From Posidoniimonas corsicana (GTDB lineage: Bacteria > Planctomycetota > Planctomycetia > Pirellulales > Lacipirellulaceae): a stretch of 64,000 nucleotides of DNA. The stretch lies in the NCBI RefSeq assembly GCF_007859765.1, contig NZ_SIHJ01000001.1:2667311-2731310 (forward strand). The letters run 5' to 3'. Made by a program: the position numbers and the translations under genes. This document shows, in pieces, positions 1 through 9,999 of the stretch. Numbering within the stretch: position 1 is the first letter of the stretch; every line of letters begins with the position of its first letter. Below the pieces are notes generated by a model. That model did no database searches. It saw only the letters and a program-made list of their open reading frames with translations, and was not told where the DNA came from.

Positions 1-696
1 ATCAACTTCTCGGTCCCCATCGGCCTGAGGGCCGCGCGGGCGCAGCTGCGCCAGCAAGAGCTGATTATCGCGCGTGACCGCGCGAACCTTGACCAGGGGC
101 TGCAGTCGGCGAGCTTCTTCCTGGCGGAGTCTCTCCAGAACCTCGACCAGTTCTACGAGCAGTACCGGGCCACCCTCGAGACCCGCGCCGCCGCGCGCAA
201 GAACCTCGAGTTCCAGATCGCACGCTACCAGGGCGGGCTGACGCAGTACATCGTTGTGCTGCAGGCGATCGTGTCGTGGGGCGACGCCGTCAGCGCCGAA
301 GCGGACCTGCTGGCGCTGTACAACATCGAGCTGGCGAATCTGCAGGTGCAGACGGGCACCATCCTCGAAACCCACGCCGTGTTCTTCTACGAAGAGCGGT
401 ATCGGTCGATCGGCCCGCTTGGCTGCCTGGGCAGCGGAAGGTGCTACCCGCGGGCGAACCCGCCGAGCGACAACCAGAACGTCTACCCAGAAGGCGACAG
501 GCCCTCGGAGGAGTACTTCGACCTCGCCGACCCGCTGGAGCCGCTACGCGACTTGAGGCGCCGGGAACGCGACGTGCTGCCGCCGCTCGACCCGCCCGCG
601 CCGACCGAGCCGTTCCCGGACGATTGGCCAGAAGAACTGCCGCGGTCGCCCGCACCGCGGATGCTCCAGCCCGCCGGGGTGCTGCCCGAACCGTGA
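1..696 (+). CDS. TolC-family outer-membrane efflux protein, C-terminal part
   Basis: The frame is open from the first base to a TGA at 694-696, so the N-terminus lies outside the window; 231 codons are visible. The first half is rich in Gln, Arg, Leu and Ala with the heptad look of TolC alpha-barrel helices, including ARYQGGLTQYIVVLQA followed by LLALYNIELANLQVQTGT, which matches the end of outer-membrane efflux domains. The last ~90 residues are a Pro/Glu/Asp-rich tail without homology that I recognise. It would form the outer-membrane channel for a tripartite exporter. The MacA/MacB-type genes that converge on it from the right fit as partners. Family call from motif pattern only. Confidence 0.75.
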   Translation: MNFSVPIGLRAARAQLRQQELIIARDRANLDQGLQSASFFLAESLQNLDQFYEQYRATLETRAAARKNLEFQIARYQGGLTQYIVVLQAIVSWGDAVSAEADLLALYNIELANLQVQTGTILETHAVFFYEERYRSIGPLGCLGSGRCYPRANPPSDNQNVYPEGDRPSEEYFDLADPLEPLRDLRRRERDVLPPLDPPAPTEPFPDDWPEELPRSPAPRMLQPAGVLPEP

Positions 697-706
697 GGGT
701 GTCGGG

Positions 707-1948
707 CTACTCGTAACGCAGTGCTTCGATCGGGTCGAGTCGGCTCGCGCGCCGCGCCGGGTAGTACCCGAAGAAGACTCCTACCGCGGCGGCGAACAGC
801 AGGGCGACCCCCGCCGCCGTGAGCGAGATCACGACCGGCCAGTCTTCGCCGCTCAGGATGGCGTTGATCAATTTTGTTACGCCGACCGACGCCCCGATGC
901 CTAGCGCCACGCCGACAATCCCGCCGAGCAGTGACAGAATGACTGACTCGACCAGGAACTGCCGTAGTATGTCGCGTCCCCTGGCGCCAACTGCCATGCG
1001 GATGCCAATCTCACGGGTCCGCTCGGTGACCGACACGAGCATGATGTTCATGATGCCGATCCCGCCCACGAGCAGCGAGATCGCCGCGATCGCCGCCAGC
1101 AGAAGCGTCATCGAGCCGGTCAGAGTATTGAGGAAGTCGGAGGCTTCCTGCGAGGAGTGGATCTCAAAGTCGGCGGGGTCGCCCGGGGGGATACGGTGGC
1201 GTTCGTACAGCAGCTGACCGATCTCGAACGCTGCCTGGTCCATCAGGTCGGGCCGCCGCGCTGACACCATCACAGCCCCCACCGTGTTGAACGACGAGCC
1301 CTGCAGCCGGCGGCGGACCGTGGTGTGCGGCATGAGCAGGACGTTGTCTTGGTCCTGCCCCACCATGTTCGACCCCTTCGCAGCCAGCACGCCTACGACG
1401 CGGAACGGAATGTTCTTGACGCGGATTTCCTCGCCGATCGGGTTGGCCGTCTGAAAGAGCTTGGCGACCAGCGTGTGCCCGATCACGCACGACTTGGCGG
1501 CGGAGCGTATCTCCTGTTCTGAGAAGAAGTCGCCGCGGCTCAACTCCCAATTGCGCACCGTGAGGTACTGGCTGCCCACGCCGAGCATCTCATTGGGATT
1601 CCAGTTCACGTTCCCCACGATCACCTGCCCGCCGGTCCACACCAGCGGCGATGTGGCCAGCACCGCAGGGCACTCTTCGCTGATCGCCTGCGCGTCTTCA
1701 GCGGTCAGCGTCGGCACGCCCTGCGTTCGTACGCCGTCGACGCTGCGGCTGCCCTGAGTAACCCACATCACGTTGGTCCCCAGCGACTGCACCAACCCCT
1801 GAAACAGCTGGCCGGCGCTCTGGCCGATCGACACCATGGTCGTCACCGCCGCGATGCCGATAACGATGCCTAGCACGGTCAGCGCCGCCCGCATCTTGTT
1901 CTTGGCGAGCGCCCGCAGCGCGATCCGGATGGTGACCAGCAGGTTCAT
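707..1948 (-). CDS. MacB/FtsX-type ABC transporter permease without ATPase domain
   Basis: 413 residues. The N-terminus (IRIALRALAKNKMRAALTVL) is the usual cytoplasmic elbow and first membrane helix of MacB-type permeases. A periplasmic MacB_PCD domain fills about residues 45-270. Three C-terminal helices form an FtsX domain with the GIGIMNIMLVSVTERTREIG signature and a terminal ARRASRLDPIEALRYE. There is no Walker A or ABC signature, so the ATPase must be a separate protein. The gene starts 64 bp after the adaptor gene and is probably cotranscribed with it. It would move lipoproteins, peptides or toxic compounds across the inner membrane toward the TolC-like protein that ends 10 bp away on the other strand. 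Confidence 0.9.
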   Translation of the reverse strand: MNLLVTIRIALRALAKNKMRAALTVLGIVIGIAAVTTMVSIGQSAGQLFQGLVQSLGTNVMWVTQGSRSVDGVRTQGVPTLTAEDAQAISEECPAVLATSPLVWTGGQVIVGNVNWNPNEMLGVGSQYLTVRNWELSRGDFFSEQEIRSAAKSCVIGHTLVAKLFQTANPIGEEIRVKNIPFRVVGVLAAKGSNMVGQDQDNVLLMPHTTVRRRLQGSSFNTVGAVMVSARRPDLMDQAAFEIGQLLYERHRIPPGDPADFEIHSSQEASDFLNTLTGSMTLLLAAIAAISLLVGGIGIMNIMLVSVTERTREIGIRMAVGARGRDILRQFLVESVILSLLGGIVGVALGIGASVGVTKLINAILSGEDWPVVISLTAAGVALLFAAAVGVFFGYYPARRASRLDPIEALRYE

Positions 1949-2012
1949 AGACTCTCATTGATCGCCGAACGTGATCAGTCGCTCCCGTCAAGCGGCGGAG
2001 ACAGTTGCTTGG

Positions 2013-3275
2013 CTACGGCTGCTCGCCCGTCTGTTGACCTATAACAAGTTCGTCGCCGATCTTCAGATCGCCTTCCACGAGTTCTGTGTACTTCCAGTTG
2101 GAGAGCCCAATCTTGACCGGCGCCGCCCGTAGGAACTCGCCGTCCTGCACCCAGACGTGGCGTCGGCTCCGCTTGTCGAGCAGCTCGGCTCGCTCTGCCT
2201 CCGTCAGGTGGGCGTCGTCCAGGTCCTTGTCCTCTTCGTCATCGGCGCCGTCCAGCAGCTTGCGGTCCTGCTCTCGCACGAGCGACTTGTTCGGTGGGTA
2301 AAAGCGTAACGCGGCGTTGGGGATCCGTATCGCGTCTTCGCGTTCATCCACCTGGAACGACAGTTGGGCGGTCATGCCCGGCAGCAGCTTCAGCTCGGGG
2401 TTGGCCGCCGCGACAACCACCGGATAGGTCACGACGTTCTCGGTTGTCGTCGCGTTCTTGCGGATCTGTTCGATCTCGCCTTCGAACGCGTCGTCCGGGT
2501 AGGCCGAAACCTTGAATTCCACCGGCAGACCGTTCTCCTTGGCCTGCAGGATGCTGCCGACGTCGGCCTCGTCGATCGTGGCGATCACGTGCATCTTCTT
2601 CTCCATGTCCGGCACGACTTGGAACAGCTCGGGCGTTTGGAACTGGGCGGCGAGCGTCTGCCCCTGGTTGATCAATCGGTTGATCACCATTCCGTCGACG
2701 GGGGATCGGATCTCCGTGTAGGCCAGGTTGGCCTGCGAGGTCTCCAACGCGGACTCCGCCTGTTTCACCGCGGCCTTGGCGACCCGCAGCTGGGCCTCAA
2801 GCGACATCCGCTCAAAGTGGTAGGAGTCCATCTCTCGCGGCGAGATGAAGTCTTCGTTCTCGTCCCGCAGCGCGACCGCCCGCTGCTCGTTGCGCACCGA
2901 CTGCTTGTAGAGCGCTGTGGCCCGTTGCACGTCTGCCCGACGCGTGTCCAGCGAAGCCTGGTCGCGGGCCACCGCCGCATCGAACAGCCGCGGGTCGATC
3001 CGGGCGAGCAGGTCGCCCTGTTGCACCTCCTGATTGAAGTCGGCGTAGAGGTCGGTGATCGGTCCTGAGACGAACGACCCAATCGACACCTTGAGCACCG
3101 GCTCGATGGTCCCTGTTGCCCGCACATCGTACACAATGCGCCCCTGGGTCACCTTGGCCGTGCGCCACTTGGGCTTGGACTGTTCGCGCATCTTTGCCGA
3201 GACCGGCAGGTACGCGGCGTACCCCGCTCCCAGGACAAGCACAAGGATGACCAGCCTCTTCAGCCACCGCCTCAT
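2013..3275 (-). CDS. MacA/HlyD-type periplasmic adaptor protein
   Basis: 420 residues. It begins with a single N-terminal membrane anchor (LKRLVILVLVLGAGYAAYLP, residues 5-24). A barrel-sandwich hybrid half-motif follows near residue 50 (VRATGTIEPVLKVSIGSFVS), then a long coiled-coil hairpin about residues 95-185. The second lipoyl half is around residue 190 (AYTEIRSPVDGMVINRLINQ), then beta-barrel and membrane-proximal domains. This is the HlyD/RND-MFP architecture that bridges inner-membrane permease and TolC. An acidic insertion rich in Asp/Glu (about residues 340-365) interrupts the C-terminal domain and is not typical. It is first in the operon with the MacB-type permease. Confidence 0.9.
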   Translation of the reverse strand: MRRWLKRLVILVLVLGAGYAAYLPVSAKMREQSKPKWRTAKVTQGRIVYDVRATGTIEPVLKVSIGSFVSGPITDLYADFNQEVQQGDLLARIDPRLFDAAVARDQASLDTRRADVQRATALYKQSVRNEQRAVALRDENEDFISPREMDSYHFERMSLEAQLRVAKAAVKQAESALETSQANLAYTEIRSPVDGMVINRLINQGQTLAAQFQTPELFQVVPDMEKKMHVIATIDEADVGSILQAKENGLPVEFKVSAYPDDAFEGEIEQIRKNATTTENVVTYPVVVAAANPELKLLPGMTAQLSFQVDEREDAIRIPNAALRFYPPNKSLVREQDRKLLDGADDEEDKDLDDAHLTEAERAELLDKRSRRHVWVQDGEFLRAAPVKIGLSNWKYTELVEGDLKIGDELVIGQQTGEQP

Positions 3276-3686
3276 CGAGCGAGAGCCTCCGCCGCGGGGT
3301 GGGAAAGTCGGTAAATCCCCATTCTAGCAGAAGCAGAAGTCCGCAGGCGCCGCGGGCGGCCACCAGGCTACGACGCCGACCGTGTAAGAGATCGGGGGGG
3401 CACCGCGAGCGATGGCGGTGGTGCGACAAGCGGCGAAACCGAAACGGAGCGGCGGCGCCGGAGCTGACCGGCTGACCGTCCTGGTGCGACCAGTACTGGT
3501 AGTCGAACTCGTCGACCAAACCGTCGGGAACGCCGAGCAGCTCGCTGGTTTTCGCGCCGTCACCCTCTGGCCCGACGCTGAGCCTGTCTAGCCGAACCGC
3601 GCAGTCCGCCGGGGGACGGGCGGAACCGGCTTCGGACCTTTGGACAGTCGTAGCACCGGATGCCGGGCCAACAGGCGATTGCCCTG
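3276..3686 (-). other. Gene-free stretch with a dockerin-like fragment
   Basis: About 410 bp between the adaptor and the DUF1559 gene. No intact gene is supportable. On the minus strand at about 3501-3531 one frame reads VPDGLVDEFDYQYW, which resembles the calcium-loop plus F-helix of planctomycete dockerin repeats, but the surrounding frame has no signal peptide, start or second repeat. It may be the eroded end of an exported protein or chance coding in GC-rich DNA. Confidence 0.3.
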
Positions 3687-4637
3687 TTAGAAGTCCCCCA
3701 GCGGCGTGCCGTCGGCGATTGCCGCGGCGGCGTTGTAGACGACCGCGTCGAGCCCGTCGGTCACGAAGGCGACGTGCCCGTCGCCGAAGGCGAAGTTGGC
3801 GCCGCTGCTGTGCCAGCTGCCGAAGGCGGCGTTGCGCCGCTCGCGGACCACGCCCGCGCCCGGCGTTTCGTTGAGCGGGTTGCGGGTGCTGCGCAGCGTG
3901 TCTGCCCCGTGCCGTCCATAGGTCCACACGTTGGTCGAGACCCAGGTCTCGGCGTGGGTCACCTCGCCCAGAAAGAACGTGTGGGACAGCCCGTCGGTCA
4001 CCTCCGCTATCCGCCTGGTGCGGGCGTACATGAAGACGCCGTCGTTGTTGTAGATGGCCTGGGCCAGCTCGGCGTCGGGCCCGAGGGTCCCCTGCGAGAA
4101 CGCGTAGTCGCCGGTTGCGACGAGCGTCGGCGGGTAGACCTCGCACAACGCCTCGGATTGGGAGGTTGGGCACCGCATTAGGTCGGGCGTCTGGCGGAGC
4201 GCTTCGAGCTTTCCTTCGCCCGCGGTGTTGTACCAGGTGAGGTCGTTGAGGTTGTCGTTCCACAGGCCGCCGTTGGCCGGCGCGAGCGCGTCGAAGTGGG
4301 ACTGCTCCTCGAGATCGGGCAGGAGGAACACCAGGCCGCTCGCCCCATTGAGCCGATCGGACTCGTTGACCCGCTGGCAGACGTTGCCCGGCCAGGGCGC
4401 CAGCGGGTTCTTTGCGCAGCCGCAGCGGCCGGCCGGGAAACGGCGATTGCGGGACTCGTAGTTGGCGATCGCCAGGCCAAGCTGCCGGAGGTTGTTGCTG
4501 CAGGACGACCGTCGGGACGCCTCGCGGGCCGCCTGCACGGCTGGCAGAAGCAGCGCGGCCAGGACGCCGACAATGGCGATCACGACCAGCAACTCGACCA
4601 GCGTGAATCCGGCCTGCCGCGGTTGGTTAGTTGGCAT
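3687..4637 (-). CDS. DUF1559 prepilin-like protein
   Basis: I place the start at the ATG at 4637 because it gives [20 protein letters not shown], a short type III (prepilin) leader with the cleavage and methylation motif directly before a hydrophobic helix. The ORF is 316 residues. The helix is followed by the DUF1559 hallmark [20 protein letters not shown] and a C-terminal FGDGHVAFV element that corresponds to the H-x9-DG motif of this family. DUF1559 proteins are massively expanded in planctomycetes and are thought to be pseudopilin-like surface or periplasmic proteins. The gene overlaps the anti-sigma gene by 11 bp, so it is the third gene of the sigma/anti-sigma operon. Confidence 0.9.
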   Translation of the reverse strand: MPTNQPRQAGFTLVELLVVIAIVGVLAALLLPAVQAAREASRRSSCSNNLRQLGLAIANYESRNRRFPAGRCGCAKNPLAPWPGNVCQRVNESDRLNGASGLVFLLPDLEEQSHFDALAPANGGLWNDNLNDLTWYNTAGEGKLEALRQTPDLMRCPTSQSEALCEVYPPTLVATGDYAFSQGTLGPDAELAQAIYNNDGVFMYARTRRIAEVTDGLSHTFFLGEVTHAETWVSTNVWTYGRHGADTLRSTRNPLNETPGAGVVRERRNAAFGSWHSSGANFAFGDGHVAFVTDGLDAVVYNAAAAIADGTPLGDF

Positions 4638-5439
4638 TGTCCCTCCCACCGGCTGGAGTGAGCGGCCGGAAGTAGGGGAGCAGCATCGGCTCATCGAGCG
4701 GAGTTACCTCATAAAGCACCAGGCCGGCGCGTTCGACGCGGAACACGTTCAGGCCGGTTTGTTCATCGTGCCCCACGGGCGGGCGCCAGTCGTTCTTGAG
4801 CCGGTCGACCACCACGATCACCGGCTTCCCGTCGACGTGCGCGAGCATGCTGGTCGAGCTGTCGCTCAGCCCACCGAGGTACGACAGGCCGGCCATGACG
4901 CGATCCTCGGGGAGCTCTCCGAGCTTCAGCGGCACGCCCTGGCGGCGGCGGAAGGTCTCGGCGAAGACCGCCTCGTCGTCACAGATCCAGTACGGCTGGA
5001 AACCTTCTCGGATGCTGGTTTCGTACACCTCGGACAAGGGACGCTCGACAAACGCCACCTCGGGCCCGCCGGGGCGGGAGAGCCACTGCCACCCGAACAG
5101 GGCCCACGCCAGGGTCGCAGCAGTGGCGTACCAGACCAACCGCCCCCGCGAACGTGGCTTAGCCTGGATGGGCTCCTGCTCGACGGTCGCCGGCGAGACC
5201 GGGTCGGCCGCCGGGGTAGCCTTGGACTGCGGCTCGTCGTCTAGTACCGGGAAAACCGGCGGCGGTGGGGCGAACGCCCGCTGCAGCGCAGCGTCGACCT
5301 CCGCGTCCTGTTCGAGGGCGCGGGCCAGGTCGGCGTCTCGTTCGGCACGCTGGACGATCTGGGCTTGCTCCTCGGGTGTCAGCAGCCCGTCGCTCAAGCG
5401 GGTCGCAAGGTCGTCGTGTTGTTGGCGGGGGTCGATCAT
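4627..5439 (-). CDS. Membrane anti-sigma-like protein
   Basis: 270 residues. The N-terminal ~60 residues ([20 protein letters not shown]) look like the helical anti-sigma region that counts residues from a zinc-less ASD. A basic patch and one membrane helix follow at about 103-120 ([20 protein letters not shown]), and the C-terminal 145 residues are extracytoplasmic. The start overlaps the sigma gene stop by 4 bp (ATGA), the usual translational coupling of an ECF sigma with its regulator. It probably holds the sigma factor at the membrane until an envelope signal is sensed. The periplasmic domain was not recognised. Confidence 0.7.
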   Translation of the reverse strand: MIDPRQQHDDLATRLSDGLLTPEEQAQIVQRAERDADLARALEQDAEVDAALQRAFAPPPPVFPVLDDEPQSKATPAADPVSPATVEQEPIQAKPRSRGRLVWYATAATLAWALFGWQWLSRPGGPEVAFVERPLSEVYETSIREGFQPYWICDDEAVFAETFRRRQGVPLKLGELPEDRVMAGLSYLGGLSDSSTSMLAHVDGKPVIVVVDRLKNDWRPPVGHDEQTGLNVFRVERAGLVLYEVTPLDEPMLLPYFRPLTPAGGRDNAN

Positions 5440-6080
5440 GCAGCCCCCTCTTCGGTCGGGGCGGCGGCCGACAGTTGATTCTTCAGGGCCGCCTTGGCGC
5501 GGTGGACGTGGCTCATAGCGGTAGAGGCGGGTATGTCGAGCATCTCAGCGATCTCGTCATACGACAGCGCCTGCACAATCCGCAGCAGCAGGCAGATTCG
5601 ACGGTCCGCAGGCAGGGTGACAAGCGCTGCCGCCAGTCGGTCGTCGATTCCTAGCTTGTCGGGGTCGAACGCTCCTGCGGCGTGGGTCGATGCAGGCTCC
5701 GCGGGCGTGGACGGATCGTGGGGATCGGCGGCCGTCGCCTCTACTATATGTTCCGGGTCGGACGTTCTATCCCGCTTTTCTCGCTTGCGGAGGTAATTCA
5801 GCGAGGTGAACCGCACGATCTGCGACATCCACGCGGCAAAACTGGTGCCCCGCTCGTAGGAGTCGAGCTTCTTGAGGCCCGTGATCGCCGCGTCCTGCAG
5901 GGCGTCTTCGGCCAGGTCGCGATCGCCAATCACCGCCACTGCCACCGTCCACAGCTTCGGATGGGCGGCCAGGTAGAGCTCGGTGAATTCGTCGCGGGAG
6001 AGCGGCGGCATCGGCAGGGACGGGGAGGTCGTCGGCGGGCGTGGTGGCCCCGGCGAGTCTGCGAAGGCCGCGTCCAGCAT
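5436..6080 (-). CDS. ECF-family RNA polymerase sigma factor
   Basis: 214 residues from the ATG at 6080; a later ATG at 6011 (MPPLSRDEF) is equally plausible since neither has a clear Shine-Dalgarno. Region 2 is visible around residues 29-95 (DRDLAEDALQDAAITGLKKL, then GTSFAAWMSQIVRFTSLNYL). Region 4 is near the end, with LPADRRICLLLRIVQALSYD and the helix-turn-helix EMLDIPASTAMSHVHRAKAA. An Ala/Pro-rich linker separates them. It should direct polymerase to a small regulon. The downstream anti-sigma and prepilin-like genes overlap in one operon, so the sigma probably controls its own cluster. Confidence 0.9.
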   Translation of the reverse strand: MLDAAFADSPGPPRPPTTSPSLPMPPLSRDEFTELYLAAHPKLWTVAVAVIGDRDLAEDALQDAAITGLKKLDSYERGTSFAAWMSQIVRFTSLNYLRKREKRDRTSDPEHIVEATAADPHDPSTPAEPASTHAAGAFDPDKLGIDDRLAAALVTLPADRRICLLLRIVQALSYDEIAEMLDIPASTAMSHVHRAKAALKNQLSAAAPTEEGAA

Positions 6081-6355
6081 AGAGGGAACGCGCAGGTCGA
6101 GCCAATAGTTTTATTCCTCACCTGCGGCCGTGCAACGTCCGTCGGTTCGGTCAGTGCACCGTAGCCACCGCTGCGGCGGTCCGCGTTGAAACCGAAACTG
6201 AGAAAATTCTCGACCACCGCAATGGGCCCGCTCGCCGGTGACATTGGCCTGTAGTTCGAAGGCACGCTCGCCCAACAAGACGCAGCGAGTCCCACCCCCT
6301 CTGGCACGCAAGCGTGCCCCCAGTGTCCCAAGGACACCACCCTAGGAGCAAGAGA

Positions 6356-7165
6356 ATGACGATGCGCACCTACCCAACCGCAGCCCTGATCGCCTTGGCA
6401 GCCGCCGTTGGCGCCACCCCAACGGCGTCGGCCGAGTTGATCCGCGAAGTCAACGGCCCCGACGCCGCCAGCATCCAGGCCACGGTCGACGCGTTCCGTG
6501 CCGATCTGGGCGAGCTCAACGCCCCCGAGCCAGTCAACCACCCGGGCGGCCGCCGCGAGGTCAACTGGGACGCCGCCCCCGACTCCGTGAGCGACCCGAA
6601 TCCGTTCCCCGGAGACTTCTTCAACGCCGACACGTTCCCCCGCGCCCGCGGCATTGAGTTCCTGCCGACTGGTGACACCACCGGATTTGAGCTCAGCAGC
6701 ACCGCCGCGAGCGGCGAGCCGGTTGAGTTCGGCTTCGACGCGGGCTTCACGTTCTTCAGTGCCGAACGCCTGTTTACCCCCATTGGCGGCGCCACGTTCG
6801 ACGTGCGGTTCTACGACCCGGCCAACCCGGACACGCCCGCGCTCTCCACCGGCCTTGGTGTGGTGTTCACCGACGTCGAGTCGCCGGACAGCACAACCAT
6901 GACCTTCTACGACGCCTACGACAACGTGCTGCTCACGCGGTCGGTGCTCGAGGGCGACAACGCCGGGATGTCGTTCCTCGGGGCGTCGTTCGACGAGGCG
7001 GTTGTCGCAAGGGTGTCGATTGTCGGCGGCCTCGACGCGTTCGACTCGGTGGTGATGGACGACTTTATCTTCGGCGAGCCGCGGGCGATCCCCGAGCCGT
7101 CCTCGCTGGCCGTGCTCTGCCTGTCGGCGGTTGGCGGACTCATGGGCCGTCGCCGGCCCCGGTAG
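6356..7165 (+). CDS. Secreted PEP-CTERM protein
   Basis: The ATG at 6356 is chosen because AGGAG precedes it by about 7 nt and it gives a clean signal peptide (TYPTAALIALAAAVGATPTA, cut after SA near residue 23). The mature part (about 245 residues) is a beta-rich Asp/Phe/Val protein of the kind common in planctomycete exported proteins. The last 25 residues carry the PEP-CTERM sorting signal: IPEPSSLAVLCLSAVGGLMG followed by RRRPR. Such tails are recognised by exosortase, which anchors or releases proteins at the cell surface. No enzymatic motif seen. It is divergent from the ECF sigma operon. Confidence 0.8.
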   Translation: MTMRTYPTAALIALAAAVGATPTASAELIREVNGPDAASIQATVDAFRADLGELNAPEPVNHPGGRREVNWDAAPDSVSDPNPFPGDFFNADTFPRARGIEFLPTGDTTGFELSSTAASGEPVEFGFDAGFTFFSAERLFTPIGGATFDVRFYDPANPDTPALSTGLGVVFTDVESPDSTTMTFYDAYDNVLLTRSVLEGDNAGMSFLGASFDEAVVARVSIVGGLDAFDSVVMDDFIFGEPRAIPEPSSLAVLCLSAVGGLMGRRRPR

Positions 7166-7173
7166 TTGTGTCG

Positions 7174-7226
7174 GGAGCGGGGCAGGGGATTCGTCGTGCT
7201 CGGATCGCCTGTCCCGCTCCTTTCTT
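7174..7226 (+). terminator. Probable intrinsic terminator
   Basis: A 13-bp stem (7174-7186 with 7208-7220; one wobble pair) closes a 21-nt loop and is followed by TTTCTT. It sits 8 bp after the PEP-CTERM stop codon and fits rho-independent termination. Confidence 0.7.
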
Positions 7227-7304
7227 GGCGCCTCATCCGCGGACTAAGATCTCAATCGCCGCCGGCCCACGCGACGGCGAATCCTGGAACCAAGTAGGGA
7301 AGCA

Positions 7305-8684
7305 ATGGCATTCAATTCTGCACGCGTCGCGGCGATGCTGGCGGCGTTCGTCTCGATGGCCGGCGCCGCCAGCGCACAGCTGACCGTCTTCACCGATCAA
7401 GCCGCCTGGGAATCGGCGGTCCGCGGCATCGGACTGACCCCCACCACAGAAACCTTCGACGGGCTCTCGGTCTTCGACATGCAGCCCTCAGACGGTCTGC
7501 TGCCGATTAACGGCGACTTCGGCATAGCGGTCACCGGAGTTGACAGCGGCGTCGCCGACGACGCGTTCATCGACGCTGGCCAGTTCCACGGCGAACTCTT
7601 CCCGTTGACCGATCACGCCAGCTACGACCATAGGTTCAACCGGCCGATCCGCGCGTTCGGTCAGTTCTTCGACGGGGCCGCCTCGGGGCTGGGCATCAAG
7701 ATATCAACGCCCGACGGCGACATTGCCATCAAGGACTTCTACTCTGGGTTCGACGACGGCTTCCTGGGCTTTGTCTCGGAGAACGCCTACGACCGGGTCA
7801 GCATCACCGGCGGCGACCTCGACCCCCTCGGGACGAATCTTGGTGAGATCTACGAAGCCCTTGATGTGTCCTACTCACGGGCGGGAGTGCTCTTCGGCAA
7901 GTCGCTCCGCTTCCAGCTCGTAACCAACCAGGGAGGAGTCGATGTGTTCTTCTCCGAGACGGTGGATAAGGTGGTCGACGACCAAGTCGAGTTCGACAAC
8001 ATCGCCGGGTTGCAGTTCTTCGAGCCCAATGGGCCCTCGTCGCTACGGGCTGTCGACGTTGGCTTCGACATTACTAGCAGCGACTCGATTGTGTTTGATT
8101 TTTCGAATGCCGGCAGCGGGCGATTTTCGACCCGCGACTTCAACGGTTATGTGTTCTCCGACGCGGCGGACAACCTGCCCCCGATCGTCGGGGTCAACAT
8201 CGATCCTTCAAGCACGTTCGGACTGACGCCGGAAGATATCCTCTTCACCGAGGATGAGGTCCGTATCGATGTCTCCGGCCTGAGTCGCAGCCCGTCCGCA
8301 ACCGCGATCCTGCACCTCGAGTTCGGCCCCGAGGCCACCGTCCCGGGCGACTACAACTCCGACGGCGTCGTCGACGCCGCCGACTACACCGTGTGGCGGG
8401 ACAACCTGGGCGCCGGAGCGGGCACGTTGCCGAACGACCCTGACGGAGGCCCAATTGGCGACGCCCAGTATACGACCTGGCGAACCCACTTCGGAAGCTC
8501 GGTCGCCACGAGTCTCGACCTCGCTCTCGCACCAGTCCCCGAACCGACCTCGCCGGCGCTGCTTACGTTGGCCATCGCGGCAGGGCTGAGCATGGGCCGC
8601 GGCTGCTGCTTGGCTAGCGAACGGCGCCCGCGTCCCTCTGGTCGCCTCGGCCCGACGCGCCGCCCTCTTGGTGGGAGTCGTTGA
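7305..8684 (+). CDS. Secreted protein with dockerin-like repeats and PEP-CTERM
   Basis: 459 residues; AGGGA lies 6 nt before the ATG. A signal peptide covers residues 1-24 (ends GAASA). The middle ~310 residues are an all-beta domain without a motif I recognise. Residues about 348-400 hold two dockerin type I-like repeats ([20 protein letters not shown] and a degenerate second copy GDAQYTTWRTHFG) with calcium-loop Asp/Asn. A PEP-CTERM tail follows (VPEPTSPALLTLAIAAGL), and then about 30 extra basic residues after the usual Arg cluster, longer than normal. Probably surface-displayed. The dockerin may mediate docking or just calcium-stabilised spacing in this phylum. Confidence 0.8.
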   Translation: MAFNSARVAAMLAAFVSMAGAASAQLTVFTDQAAWESAVRGIGLTPTTETFDGLSVFDMQPSDGLLPINGDFGIAVTGVDSGVADDAFIDAGQFHGELFPLTDHASYDHRFNRPIRAFGQFFDGAASGLGIKISTPDGDIAIKDFYSGFDDGFLGFVSENAYDRVSITGGDLDPLGTNLGEIYEALDVSYSRAGVLFGKSLRFQLVTNQGGVDVFFSETVDKVVDDQVEFDNIAGLQFFEPNGPSSLRAVDVGFDITSSDSIVFDFSNAGSGRFSTRDFNGYVFSDAADNLPPIVGVNIDPSSTFGLTPEDILFTEDEVRIDVSGLSRSPSATAILHLEFGPEATVPGDYNSDGVVDAADYTVWRDNLGAGAGTLPNDPDGGPIGDAQYTTWRTHFGSSVATSLDLALAPVPEPTSPALLTLAIAAGLSMGRGCCLASERRPRPSGRLGPTRRPLGGSR

Positions 8685-8864
8685 GACGATCTCAATTAGC
8701 GGCTGGCCCGTAGGCCAACACCGCTGATATCGCGGCTCGGCAGCACTCCTCGGACCACATCGGCGACCACACGCTCGCCCCGATTGCCCATGAAGACTGC
8801 GCCGTGCACACCGTAGCGCCCGCCAATCATAAGTGGCAGACAGACGGGGCGGCGAAGTACGGCC

Positions 8865-9920
<1,056 letters not shown>

Positions 9921-9999
9921 AGTCGGGACTTCCTTGTGCAGAGTGGTGTTGTTCTGGGTAGCGTGAAGATAGCCTGCCGCGCCGATGGACGCGGCAGGC

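Noticed and set aside
707-1948. Full MacB with ATPase
   Set aside because: No Walker A or ABC signature in the 413 residues.
2812-4263. 483-residue minus-strand ORF
   Set aside because: It overlaps DUF1559 and adaptor genes in another frame and has Arg/Pro/Gly-rich non-protein composition.
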